Assembly (NCBI GenBank): GCA_003116995.1
Contig: BDSL01000101.1
Coordinates: 327,696 to 391,695, forward strand
DNA from: Yamagishiella unicocca
Lineage: Eukaryota > Chlorophyta > Chlorophyceae > Chlamydomonadales > Volvocaceae
Direction of reading: 5' to 3'
DNA length: 64,000 nucleotides
Shown here: piece after piece, positions 52,349 through 62,957 of the stretch
Layout: each line of letters begins with the position of its first letter
Position numbering within the stretch: position 1 is the first letter of the stretch
Notes under the pieces: model-generated
The model's database searches: none
What the model saw: only the letters and a program-made list of their open reading frames with translations
What the model was told of the DNA's origin: nothing
Program-made: the position numbers and the translations under genes

Positions 52349-55300
52349 CACTGCTGTTGTTGGGACTGCTGGCCCCCCTGCCACTGCTGCTGTTGGTGCT
52401 GTTGCGCCCCCTGCCACTGCTGCTGCCCCGCCTGCCCCCACTGCTGCTGGTTCCATCCCTGCTGCTGCGCCTGCCAGTACTCCTGTTGCCGCCACTGCTG
52501 CTGCTGTTCCCACGTCAGTTGTTGCGCAGGATCCAATTGCTGCTGGTTCCACCCCTGCTGCTGCTGGTTCCACCCCTGCTGCTGCTGGTTCCACCCCTGC
52601 TGCTGCTGGTTCCACCCCTGCTGCTGCTGTTGCTGCTGCTGCCACTGCTGCTGCACCTCCGGGGTGTGTGGCTGGGCAGCCGCATGTACTGCACTGCCGG
52701 TGCTGCCTCCCGCACCCCCTCCTATTTGTGACGGCGCGGGCGGCCCGCCTCCAGCCGGCGCCGCTGACAACGGGTCATCCATTGTCGGTGCTGCTTCAGC
52801 ACCACTGCCTTCCCGTTGCTCCCCCTCCTGCTCCTGCTCCTGCTCCTGCTGCTGTCGCACCGACGTGCGTGCAGCCAGCTCCTCCACCTCCACCACCCCT
52901 CCTCCACCGCCATCCGTCGCCTTGCCGGACGCGGTAGTGCCGTTATCCTGGGGAGCGGGCGGCGGTGGCGGCGGCAAGACGCCTGGGGGCGGCGCCAGCT
53001 GCCGCGAGCCTTGACGCTCGGGACCGCCAGCGGCCGGCCCGCCGCTGGCGGCGGCGGCGGCGGCCGGAGTACGACTGAACGACCCGTACGGCGAGCGGGG
53101 CGCGCCGGCGGGGGACGCCGCGGGCCCTGATGGCCGCCCTCCCTGTGCCACCAGGCATGGCGCCAAGAGACGTGTTGGGCAGGGACACTAAAATATTAAA
53201 ATACTTCATTTCTTGAGCGGAAAGGGATGCACACGGGATAATGGACCTGACGCAGACGAACAGCTGTCCCGCTGGGCCCCGTACGCTCTCTTCCCCGGCC
53301 CCGTGGATACCCCTGACGTACGACGTGAGATGCAGCAAACGGGTAAAGTGCTGCTCAGCCGCTCCGGGCAGTCCCCTTCTGCCGGCCCCCTGCCGCCGCA
53401 CCTGTTGCTGTCGGTGAACAGATGGCGACTTGTAGTCAACGAAGGGGCTGGCGAAGCCGGGAGCGGTGTGCGAGGGGCTCAAGGCCGCAGCGGCCGCAGC
53501 CGCCGGCGCTCCATTGCCAGTGGCCCTGGCGCCGCTGCCGCCCCCCTGGCTGCGGGTGCTCTGACTGGGCGGCCGCTGGAAGCCGCCGCCGTTGCCGGGG
53601 CTGTGGTTACTGCCGCTGATGCGGGCGGTGTTCATGCGGCTAGGGCGCTCCGAGACCTTGATGTGGCTCTCCAGCTCGGACAGCTGCAGCCGTCGCCTGG
53701 TGTGTGGTAGCGGCAGCGTGAGTGCCGGGTGGCGGCGGGGTGGTGATGAGGTCATGGGCAGGCTTCTAAGCGAACAAACACAGCACCGGCAAGGAGGTCG
53801 CATCACAGCCACAAGCCCGCACCCGCCCCCTGCCGCAAACCTCTTCCAGCCCCCGAGCTCCAGTCGTACCCCAAGCCCCACCTGGTTTCCATGTCCAGTC
53901 GTACCCCAAGCCCCACCTGGTTTCCATGTCCAGTCGTACCCCAAGCCCCACCTGGTTTCCATGTCCAGTCGTACCCCAAGCCCCACCTGGTTTCCATGTC
54001 CAGTCGTACCCCAAGCCCCACCTGGTTTCCATGTCCTTGTACACGTATTGTCGTACAAGCGGCATGCCGATGAGCACCGTCAGCAGCGTGCAGCCGCCGG
54101 CGATGCAGGCGCTGATCCAAGCGCACTTGTTGGACGACCAATCGATCTCCTTGTTGGCGCCCTGGGTGGTGGGGGGTTTCGAGGAAGACCCGTGAATGCA
54201 AGGAAAACCGTTTAGAGCAGGCGTTGGGGGGTTGGGGGTGGAGGAAGCATCGAGGGGCGGGGAGGAGGCCCCCTGGAGTTCCGGAGCGATGGGTCGGGTC
54301 GCGCTTCGATTATTATACGGTTGGAAACGGTTGTTCCGGACGCGCACCTTGTAGATCACAAAGTATGAGTTGATGAAGACCGTGAACATGACTAGCACCG
54401 GCAGCACCTGCGGATGGAGCGCGGGGATTGGGCGGGCAGAGGAGTCACACGGGCCTTGCGGCTGCTCCTGCTCGCTCCGGAACCCATTCGACAGCAAGGG
54501 TTCCGGAGCCCTGGCCGGTGGTTGGCTCCGAACAGCTCACCGCCAATGTCCTCGGCGCCGCAAACTCACAGACGCATCCCCGAGCGAGGTGACACGTTAC
54601 AGATAATGCACGCGCTGGCCCCCGCGGCTGCAGCCCGCCCCGCCAGTCGTTTCGCCGGCTCCTCCTATGTTATTTGCACGGATGCAGAGCACGGGGGGCT
54701 ACTTCGGCCCCCCCCGCTCGGGCACGTACCCAGAACGTGATCTCCAGGCTGTTTTCTCGGCGCAGGATGGTCGTACGTACCACGAAGAACAGCAACGAGG
54801 ACGCCAGGGCTGACAGCAGGGGCGAGATGAACCAGGACACGATGATGGGGACCTGGGGCGGCAGGGGGGTGCGTGTGGGCACGAGCGCGCTGCTGCAGGA
54901 GATGACCCTAAGTCCCGAAGTAAGCATTGGAAATGACGTGTTTTGACGGTTTCAGCGGCGGCTTAGTCAGCCGCGCCGCTGTTGCGTGTGGCTGTCGCAT
55001 CCGCGCCCTGCCAACTACCGCTACCCACCATGCCCTTCATGTACGGAAAGCTGTCCTGCGGCTCCAGCCACACCACGGCACTCGGCCCGCCGTACACGAA
55101 GGCGAAGCCCATGACCGCCCCAGCTGCAGAGGGGGTAGGGTTGTCGGGGGGCGCGGGGAAGGCGGCGGGCGCCAGTGGGTTGCAGGTGGCGGAGGAGGGA
55201 GTGGGCAAGGGAGGGCGCACAGGTGAGTTTTTGTGGTTGAGTTAGGGTCTTGGTTGGTTGAGTTACATTGTAACCCTCGACCCACTTCCCACCCACCCGC

Positions 55301-56246
55301 GCACACACTCACCAATAGCGTGGGTCGTCGAGACGGGTAGCTCCAGGTAGGTCGCCACGATGAGCCACGTGCCCGAAGAAACCATCGCACACAGCATGCC
55401 GTACATGTACATCTCGGGCTCTCGGTCAAACGACACCTGCGTGGTGGTTTCGGGGCATCACTCGCCCGCGTGCGGCGCGGCGCCTCCCATCTACCTCATC
55501 CGCCGCCCTCGGACATCAGCCGGCCCCGGCTCGGCTCCGGACCCCCATAAGGCTCGCTCCCGCCGGCGCTGTCTCGTTGCCCAAAAACACACAACGCACC
55601 AGCTTTGCGATCCCAGATGCCACCGTCCGTGTCACTTCGCCGCCCAGCAGCACGCTCCCCCCGAACTCGCAGACCGAGGCGATGAGGAGCGCCTGTCGCA
55701 TGGTGAGGGTCCGGGCTGCCACACTGCTGCCGAAGGCATTGGCGACATCGTTGGCACCTGGCGAGCGGAGGGCGGAGAGGTGAGAGGTGAGAAGGCGCGT
55801 GCAGGGTCAGAAGCGCGAGAGACGCTACCGGGCGAGACATTTCGGTAGTAGTGCCAACCTGGTGTGTACCGCACGGACACTCGCAGTGTCCCTTGGGTCG
55901 CGTAGCAGAAGCAGTTACGAATTAGATTGCGTCCTAAGGGCTGTTGTTGCTGAATCCAAGCCGGAGCGTTTGATTACTGACGTGACGGCTGTGGAGGCCC
56001 CGACGTCTATCTAAAGGGATGGCAAGAGCCCCAACGGCGGGCTCGCCGCCTTGGATATTTACGGGCCTCTGGAGCTGCTCTTCATGCTGTATATGGATAT
56101 ACCCACCGATGCCGTATGCCTGCGGATGGCAGGGGCGACCACACGTTAATGTAGTTCGGAGCCCGGTGGGCGGAGTCGATTATGTTTACCGTAAAGAAAG
56201 CCGCCAGGCATCCCGTGACGACGATCCATGTGTAGTCGCTCCACAT
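48957..56246 (-). CDS. PTB: PTB-type (PHO4 family) phosphate transporter (16 exons)
   Basis: Exons 56246-56190, 56119-56107, 55757-55600, 55436-55313, 55123-55029, 54852-54730, 54407-54348, 54161-54022, 53696-53402, 53187-51961, 51819-51691, 51441-51340, 50886-50808, 50377-50238, 49654-49443, 49239-48957 join in frame to ~1078 residues. Both family signatures are present: [13 protein letters not shown] at 24-36 and [12 protein letters not shown] at 819-830, each starting one of the two inverted membrane halves. PVSTTHA and PISTTHC also match. The halves are joined by a ~500-residue cytosolic loop that is Gln-rich, with GWNQQQQ repeats. This architecture matches algal PTB proteins, which import phosphate probably with sodium at the plasma membrane. 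Exon 2 is 13 nt. Intron 8 carries a repeat that copies the exon 8 donor. Confidence 0.92.
49655..50237 (-). other. Transporter intron 14 with two dispersed-element cores
   Basis: A family B core (GTGTCGCGTGACCGGTCTTT) lies at 50108-50127 and a family A core (CATCCACGGGTCTTCCTCGA) at 50169-50188, both on the plus strand, i.e. antisense to the gene. Confidence 0.55.
50563..50627 (-). repeat. Dispersed intronic element, family A, copy 3
   Basis: Minus strand: TTGCAAGGAAAGCCCGTGTA, CGAAGGAGAACCGTTTAGGA, CAGACGTTTCGAGATGCATG, CTGCAGAACTTGG. It is in transporter intron 13 and is the most complete match to copies 1 and 2 in the macroglobulin gene. Confidence 0.75.
52440..52640 (-). repeat. In-frame 21-bp repeats encoding GWNQQQQ
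   Basis: Part of transporter exon 10. Four perfect 21-bp units plus diverged ones encode Gly-Trp-Asn followed by glutamines, inside a Gln-rich stretch with long CTG/TTG runs. Such tracts are prone to length change. Confidence 0.9.
53861..54035 (-). repeat. Five 35-bp tandem copies spanning the exon 8 donor
   Basis: The unit begins at 53861, 53896, 53931, 53966 and 54001. The last copy overlaps the end of transporter exon 8, so every copy carries the same ACCAG/GTGGGG donor. Only the first donor (exon end 54022) keeps frame with exon 9; the others fall at about 53987, 53952, 53917 and 53882. Confidence 0.9.
54171..54220 (-). repeat. Dispersed intronic element, family A, at the exon 8 acceptor
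   Basis: Minus strand CTCTAAACGGTTTTCCTTGC, ATTCACGGGTCTTCCTCGAA, then ACCCCCC leading to the acceptor. It is inverted relative to the donor-side copies, so its C-rich end serves as the pyrimidine tract. Confidence 0.7.
56107..56119 (-). other. 13-nt microexon 2 of the transporter gene
   Basis: Minus strand: CCGCAG, GCATACGGCATCG, GTGGGT. It encodes A-Y-G-I plus one base of Gly, and joins CLAAFFT of exon 1 to GANDVAN of exon 3, restoring the family sequence FFTAYGIGANDVAN. Confidence 0.85.
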
Positions 56247-57335
56247 TGAAGCCCTTCTTCAGGGCGTCGCCGTTCGGTGGGGTTCCAACCGCGACCGTGA
56301 CCGCGACGGCGACGACCCAGCGCAACCAAGCGCCGAGTCAGCGTAAAATGAGTCAATGGGAAGCGCAAAAGTGTTGGATGTGAGCCGGGTCGTCCCTGAA
56401 GGCAGACAGCCTAAGCATCCTAAGATGGTTTCGTCAGTACTTTTCCCTGCATTGTATCCTACTATTCAATCATTAAGGCGCTCAGATATATGGTGGAACT
56501 ATGTTCTTGCAGCAACAATCAGAGGAAGTCGTGCATGGAATAATAAGTTATGCTTTGAATGTACGGCGATACCTTTTGTTCCTAACACTGTCATAAGCAC
56601 CCGAATGAAATGCAGAGCGTGATCAGCTGCTCAATGTTAACGTCCCTGGTGACTGCAGCCTTTTCCCCCTTACCCTCGCTAATATTCCGTTGTATCGGCT
56701 ACGGCAGGTGTGGGTGGACCAGTTGTCGCGTACTTGCATCGTGGTGCTCCAATATCAGATTAATGCACGACGTGTTTTCAATTTTAATAACAGACTGGAA
56801 GCACAAGATGGGCCCGAAATCACGGATGCCTGTTTCCCAGCTCGCTATGTGCCTGCATTCGTGGCTGACCAGGCATCTGTGCACTACTCGATGATTGATT
56901 CCATAGAATGCAAGCGTATAGTGAAGTGGATTCACTCGTTTGCTGCTGTCATGCAGGAGTTGAAGGTGCTTCACAGTCGAACGATGTCATCGATGCCCCG
57001 GACTGCATATTGCAAATCAGATAGGTTGTCGAAACTCGTGGTAGTGATTATGTTAATGGCTTGTTAGGTGGTTTTCCAGGTCAGGTGTGACCGTTTGGAA
57101 CTACTGTTGCTTAGTTGCAATCAACGTGCAAAAGCAACGCAGTGTCTCTCATAATATAGCAGCATGTTTATGCGTAGAATGAGGTTGGTTGAAGTAGCAC
57201 AGCATAGCGGCCAGAAAGTTCGAGGAGCCTAAGGACGTCGGGAGGCTGGGAACCCGCACCGCTGATCAGCGCCTTCACAGACTAATAAATCAACATATCT
57301 TCGTAGCTCGGCTACTTAACGGGTCTGCTGCAGCG
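56247..57335. other. Divergent intergenic region, transporter and GPHR genes
   Basis: 1.09 kb between two start codons pointing away from each other. The sequence is AT-richer than the genes, with stops in all frames. It presumably holds both promoters; no specific element is recognised. Confidence 0.5.
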
Positions 57336-58350
57336 ATGGACTTGCTTGGGCTCGCTGTGGCAATCTTTTCATTTGCGGCATGCTTCGCCGTGGGTTGGTG
57401 GTTCCTAAACCGAAGTCTATATAACCATTTAGAGGAGCGGGATTTCCATGTTCAGGTGCGATCCCACGCAGTTGCCAAGCGACAGCTAGCGTAATTCCCG
57501 CTGAATAGCGCGTTTCCTTACCGGCAGGCGTTGTGGTCAATCGTGTTTGCCATTTCATGCAACTTCATCGTCCTGGTTCTCTTCGAGATCGTGAACATCA
57601 TGGACCCGGGGTACGTCTCCACGCGCCTTTCCACCTTGCCCTGACTGGTTGCGTCATGACGAGTGCCCTAATCAGTTCCTAGCCTCATTGGCGGACACCC
57701 AATGGGGTCACGTGCCCACGTGCAAGTCATTGCAGTCGCTGAAACCCTGAGCACGCAGCCCGGCTGCAGTCGTCGCCAGCGTCCCTGTGTCAGCTCCCCG
57801 CCGTCGCCTCTTGACTCCCCCTCCCCCGCCGAAGCAGGCTCCGACTGATCTCCTGGTACCTCAACGTGTGGGGGATGCTGCTGCTGCTGCTCGGCGTGTT
57901 GCCGTACTATCACAGCTACCGCCTGCTGGCCAGCGCGGGTGGGTGCTCCAGGGGGGGCTCGAACGGGTTTGGTGCTCCACGGCCAGCCGGAAGCCCCTCC
58001 TTCCCAGGCCCTAGCGCGCCCTCATTGGTTGCTGCAGCTCCCTAGAGTTCGGCCCCCAGCTGGCTGGCGGCATAAGCCCCAGCTGGCTGGCGGCATAAGC
58101 CCCGTGAGGCATGCGGGGCTTAGGGGGTCGGTATGGTGCCTGGGAGGGCGGTTGGGGTCGGTGGTTGTCGTCCCGCACCCCCGCCTTGCTCGCCACCCTC
58201 CACAACCCGCGCACTCCATGCCTCCCCTCCATGTCTACCTCCTACTGCTACGCCGCCCCCGAACCCACCCAGCTCGCCTCCTGTGTCGTGTAACCGGGTC
58301 TTCTAGCCACCCCCCCACACACATACCTTATCCCAACCCCCCCATCCTCC

Positions 58351-58391
<41 letters not shown>

Positions 58392-61300
58392 CCCAGGCAC
58401 GCTGCGGCGCGGCCAGGTGACCGTTGTCGCGACGCTGTTCTGGTGCGGCTTCATGTACTGCTTTTGGCGGTTGGGCAACTACCTGCCGGGCGTGCCGCCC
58501 GCCGCCACTGAGGGCATCTTCAGCATGAAGCAAGCCATCAGCCGAGTGGGCGTCATGGGCACCTGGATGATTGCCGTACTCTCCGGCTACGCTGCCGTGA
58601 GCTTTCCGTACTCGTACCTATCGTTGTTCGTACGACCGGTGGAGGCGTTTGAGATCGTGGCGATGGAGGAGCAGTCCCGCCAGGTGGGGGGAGGAGGGGG
58701 GGGTTGGGACAGGGCGTACGGCAGGGCATGGGGCCGGGGCAGCGAAGAGTGCTGGGTTTGGAAGTGACAGGCTGTGGGCTGCTGGACGAGCGGCTGGGGT
58801 TTGGGAGGTGGGGGGAAGACGCCAAGTTATTGCTGCGGTATTCGGCCAAGGGAAACGGGGCTGAGGGTAGGGCCAGAGGTTAGGGGCTGCTCTACTGGGG
58901 GCGCCGCTCATCGCCTGCCCGCGCCCGCTGCTGCTGCTATGCTGCTGCTATGCTCCTGCTGCTGCTGCTATGCTGCTGCTATGCTCCTGCTGCTGCTGCT
59001 ATGCTCCTGCTGCTGCTGCTATGCTCCTGCTGCTGCTGCTATGCTCCTGCTGCTGCTGCTATGCTGCTGCTGCTATGCTCCTGCTGCTATGCCGCCGCCG
59101 CTGCAGGCCCAGACCATGTGCGAGGAGAAGCGGCGCCGCATCGACCTGGCGCGGCAGGAGATGGAGCGCATGTCTGAGGGGCGCAAGGGGCTGGCGCTGG
59201 GGCTGGGGCTGGGCGGCGGGGGCGGGGGCCGCAACGGCAGCGCCAGCAGCTCCGCCCTGGCTAGCGCCGCCGGGGCCAGGTCGACGTTGAGCTCCCGGCT
59301 GGGCAGTGTGATGGGGGGCCTTATGTCTTGGGGGCACCCGACCACGCCGGCGGACACGATACGGGCGCTGGAGTCGGAGGTGCTGTCGCTGGATAGCCTG
59401 TACAAGTGAGGGGGAGGGCAGGGGCAGCTCCAGGGAGGGCAGGGGCAGCTCCAGAGGAGGGCAGGGGCAGCTCCAGGGGAGGGGCAGGGGGCAGCTCCAG
59501 GGAGGGCAGGGGAGCTCCAGGGAGGGCAGGGGCAGCTCCAGGGGAGGGCAGGGGCAGCTCCAGGGGAGGGCAGGGGCAGCTCCAGGGAGGGCAGGGGCAG
59601 CTCCAGGGGAGGGCAGGGGCAGCTCCAGGGAGGGCAGGGGCAGCTCCAGGGAGGGCAGGGCAGCTCCAGGGGAGGGCAGGGGCAGCTCCAGGGGAGGGCA
59701 GGGGCAGCTCCAGGGAGGGCAGGGGCAGCTCCAGGGAGGGCAGGGGCAGCTCCAGGGGAGGGCAGGGGCAGCTCCAGGGGAGGGCAGGGGCAGCTCCAGG
59801 GGAGGGCAGGGGGCAGCTCCAGGGGAGGGCAGGGGCGGACGCCGGAGTCCGGGGCTGAGGGCGGACGCCGTAAGGCAGGGGGGCGGGGTGTACAGGGGAC
59901 AAGGGGGCGCCCCTGGCCACATACCCCAACTCCTCCCCCCGGCCCCCTCCTTCCCCCTCCCGCCCCCTCCCCCTCTCAGGACGCTCGCTGTGGAGCTGGC
60001 GGAGTTGCGGTCGGAGCGAGCTCGCGCTCTGGAGAGCCGCACCCTGGCGGGGCACTGCAAGAACGCACTGGGGTACGCCATGTCGGCGTACTGCGTGTAC
60101 AAGTGAGCGGGGGGCGAGGGTTGCGAGGAAGACCCGAGGGGGGTGAAGACCTCGTGGCGCGACGTAGGGGACGGGGGACAGGAAAGGGGAAGGGAAGGGG
60201 AGGAGGAGGGGGAAGGGGGAGGGGGAGGGAGCCATACACAGGCGCAGGGAGGAGGGGCGATGGCGGAATGGAAGGTGGTGCGGGCTATGGCGGAGAGAAG
60301 AGGGGGGAGGAGGGGGGCAGCAGGCGGCGTCTAGGTCAGTAGGGACGACCTCGGGCGCGTCTGGAACCTCTCGCTGCCCCTCCCTCTCCGCTCACCTCTG
60401 ACCCCCCCCGGCCTTCACCCCCTCACCCCCACACCCTCACACCCCACACCCTCACCCCCTGCACCAGCTACACTTCCCATGTCGAGTAACCGGTTCGTTT
60501 CTGTAACCCCATCCCCTCACCCCCTATCCCGTTGCGTAAAACGGTCTTTATACACTCACCCGCTCACCCACTCACCCCCCTAGGATGTACACCAGCCTCA
60601 AGGCGCTCATCTTCGGAGAGGACCTCGTGAGCGACACGGTGGGCTCGCTGCTCAGCTTCGCGCTGCGGCGGGTGTCCCACGGGTCGATCAACGTGGACGT
60701 CAAGATGCTGTCGCAGGTGCGGCCGGGGGGGCTGCAGGGAGGGCGACAGGCGGTGCCACTGAGCCTTGGAGGACGCGGCGGAACGCCATCGTGGGGCGTT
60801 GGGGGTTCCTTATTTCCTTGCGTGGTTTCGAGGGGAGCGAGGGTTATGAGAGGAAACCTGGAGGTCGGCAGCTGACGACCGCCCCCCTCCATTGTCGGCA
60901 GCTGACGACCCCCCCCCTCCATTGTCGGCAGCTGACGACCGCGCCCCCCCATTGTCGGCAGCTGACGACCGCCCCCCTCCATTGTCGGCAGCTGACGACC
61001 GCCCCTCTCCATAGTCCATACCCCCCCCTCCGTCGCCTATGTCGTGTAACCCTTTCCCGCCTCCCCGCCGTTCTCCCCGTTTCCTCTTACACGGGCTTTC
61101 CTCTTACTCCTCCCCGGCCGTAACCGGTCTTTATGCCCCCCGCCCCCCGGCCGTGGATTCGCGGGTACAACCCTCCCCCCCACTACAATCTCATGTCGAG
61201 CCAACGGTTCTTTTATGTACACCCCCCTTTCGAACCCCCCCCCGCAGTACCTCACGCTGGCCTTCATCGGCGGCATCAGCGCCATGTCCCTCCGGGGCTT

Positions 61301-62475
61301 CCTCAAGAACCTGAGGAAGGTGAGGCCGGGCCGTGACAGTGATAGGGATGCGGGGGGGTGTATAAAAACCGGTTTACGCAACGGGGGGGAATATGCTAGT
61401 GTAACCGTACCTGGGGAGTCGGCGCTGATGCAGGAGGGGCGGCAAGGGCAGGGTAAGATAGGGTAGCGAGAGCCCTCGGGAGCTCACCTCGGGGGCCGGG
61501 AGGACGAGCGTCAATCGGCAGGGCTCAGAGCTGGACTCCAGCTGTCCACCAGCCGTCACCGCCACTGCAATACACGCTACCCAACCCGGTCACTCGCATG
61601 ATCCCCCACACAACCACACCACCACCCACCACCAACAACACCAACAACACCGCCGCCACCAACAACAACAACGCCCACCACCAACGCCCACCACCAACAC
61701 CACCAACAACCACACCACCAACACCCTCTCCCCGCCCCCCAGCTGCTCTCCTTCGTGCGAGGTGCCGGCACCGCGAGCAGCCTGGTGCTGCTGCTGACGG
61801 AGGTGACTGGCTTCTACGCGGTGTCGTCGCTGCTGCTCATCCGGAAAAACGTGCCGCTGGCGTACCGGGGGGGATGGACCAGGCCATGGGCGGCCAGCTG
61901 GACTTCCAGTTCTTCCACAGGTGAGCTTCCACAGGGGCTGGGGGGGCCTGCATGGGCGTGCAAGCGAGGGGGCGCTGAGCGGGATGGAGAAGAGCGGAGG
62001 GTTTGGTGCCGTGGAAGCGGTGCGGGAGAGGGAGGGATTTGGAAGGCGGGTAGGGTCCCGAGGTATGGCGGGGGAGCCGTACACTGGCCTGTTGCCTGAC
62101 CCCCGGCACCGGTGGGCTGTGGGGCGCGGCTCACTCTGCTGCAGCTGCCCTGCAGCCTCCGAGTGGGGTGGGTGAAGCTTCTGGGGTGGGTGAAGCTTCT
62201 GGGTAGGTGGTCGGGACGGCAAGCCTCACGCAAACATCACCTCCTCAACTCCGCCCCCAACCACCACCATCACCTCGCCCCACCACCCCTACCACCCCCA
62301 CCACCACCCCCACCGCCTCGACCCACCGACCCGCAGGTGGTTTAACGGGCTGTTCCTGGCCAGTGCCCTCCTGACGTTGCTACTGCTGTACGGGCAGTAC
62401 CAGGCGCACCGGTACGAGCCGCTGGAGCTGCTGCCAACCACCAACTACTACAAGACGCGCAACAGCACGCGGTGA
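57336..62475 (+). CDS. GPHR: GPHR/GTG (GPR89-like) membrane protein, 10 exons, one frameshift
   Basis: Exons 57336-57455, 57528-57610, 57838-57938, 58397-58683, 59107-59405, 59980-60102, 60584-60716, 61248-61319, 61743-61920, 62337-62475, ~511 residues if frame is kept. The family is the Golgi pH regulator, a Golgi/ER anion channel in animals and GTG1/2 or COLD1 in plants. Visible matches: SRVGVMGTWMIAVLSGYAAV, SFPYSYLSLFVRPV, the cytosolic helix EEKRRRIDLARQEMERMS, VELAELRSERARA, GYAMSAYCVYK, SLRGFLKNLRK, and FYAVSSLLLIRKNVPLAYRG then LDFQFFHRWFNGLF. About nine hydrophobic segments are expected. The cytosolic loop has a Gly/Ser insertion relative to other members. Within exon 9 the frame breaks at the G-run 61867-61873: one more G restores it and the phase to exon 10. 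Everything else is intact, so an assembly error or a recent mutation are both possible. Confidence 0.85.
58283..58311 (+). repeat. Dispersed intronic element, family B, GPHR intron 3
   Basis: TGTCGTGTAACCGGGTCTTC then TAGCCACCCCC, followed by a C-rich and CA-rich tract (CA repeat 58357-58386) leading to the exon 4 acceptor. Confidence 0.6.
58928..59093. repeat. CTG-rich tandem repeat in GPHR intron 4
   Basis: Repeated TGCTGCTGCTATGCTCC units run up to the exon 5 acceptor at 59106. The same bases encode runs of Leu, Cys or Ala in unused frames. Confidence 0.85.
59410..59842. repeat. ~21-bp minisatellite filling GPHR intron 5
   Basis: About 20 copies of GGGCAGGGGCAGCTCCAGGG with small length changes. 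Both strands give long open frames that are artefacts of the repeat. Confidence 0.95.
60113..60141 (+). repeat. Dispersed intronic element, family A core, at GPHR exon 6 donor
   Basis: GGGTTGCGAGGAAGACCCGA lies 16 bp inside the donor, in sense orientation. Confidence 0.5.
60474..60560 (+). repeat. Two family B cores at the 3' end of GPHR intron 6
   Basis: ATGTCGAGTAACCGGTTCGT at 60479-60498 and TTGCGTAAAACGGTCTTTAT at 60532-60551. The second ends about 30 bp before the acceptor. Confidence 0.6.
60868..61018. repeat. 30-bp tandem repeat in GPHR intron 7
   Basis: Five copies of a unit containing GGCAGCTGACGACCGCCCCC then CTCCATTGTC. Confidence 0.95.
61084..61216 (+). repeat. Family A and B cores at the 3' end of GPHR intron 7
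   Basis: ACACGGGCTTTCCTC near 61088, GTAACCGGTCTTTATGCC near 61119, and ATGTCGAGCCAACGGTTCTT near 61193, the last followed by a C-run and the exon 8 acceptor at 61247. Confidence 0.5.
61612..61733. repeat. ACC/AAC-rich simple repeat in GPHR intron 8
   Basis: Irregular CACCACCAACAAC units immediately before the exon 9 acceptor. Confidence 0.9.
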
Positions 62476-62928
62476 AGCGGCGGCGTGGGCGGATTGGGCA
62501 GGAGGGGGGCTGGCAGGGACCTCTGCCGCATCAGTTGCCGAGCAACCGATGCCGTTGCATCAGTTGCCGAGAAACCGTTGACAGGGCAATAAGATAGCGG
62601 ACAGGTGCCGAGGCGGCGAGCATGTGAGCGTATGATGATTGTTTTGGCGCCCTCTTGAGGCGGACCACTGCAGTGACTGTGATGAAGATATGGTGGTGGG
62701 TGTGGGTGTTTGTGTGGTGCGGAGAGCAGTAGCGTACTAACGTAACCGTGCAGTGGTGCTGCCGCGTGTATTTCCATGACGGCCGCAACGCGGCCGAATC
62801 GAGTGGATGTTGCCCTTTAAGGGAAGGGATCGGGACTCGGGAGGCGCCTGGTGGCGCTTAGCATTTGGCGTCGGTGCGGACGCAGCATTGCGGAGAACGT
62901 GGGTGCTGTTGGCTGTGTGAGCCCGGGG

Positions 62929-62957
62929 GGTTTGATAAGAGAATCCGCGAATCGGGG
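62929..62957 (+). repeat. Dispersed element, family C, outside an intron
   Basis: GGTTTGATAAGAGAATCCGC then GAATCGGGG, matching 34624-34660. It is the only copy noticed outside an inferred intron, probably in the GPHR 3' UTR. Confidence 0.55.

Noticed and set aside
59059..60102. 347-residue Pro/Leu/Ala repeat frame on the minus strand
   Set aside because: It is the antisense of the 21-bp minisatellite in GPHR intron 5 and of two GPHR exons.
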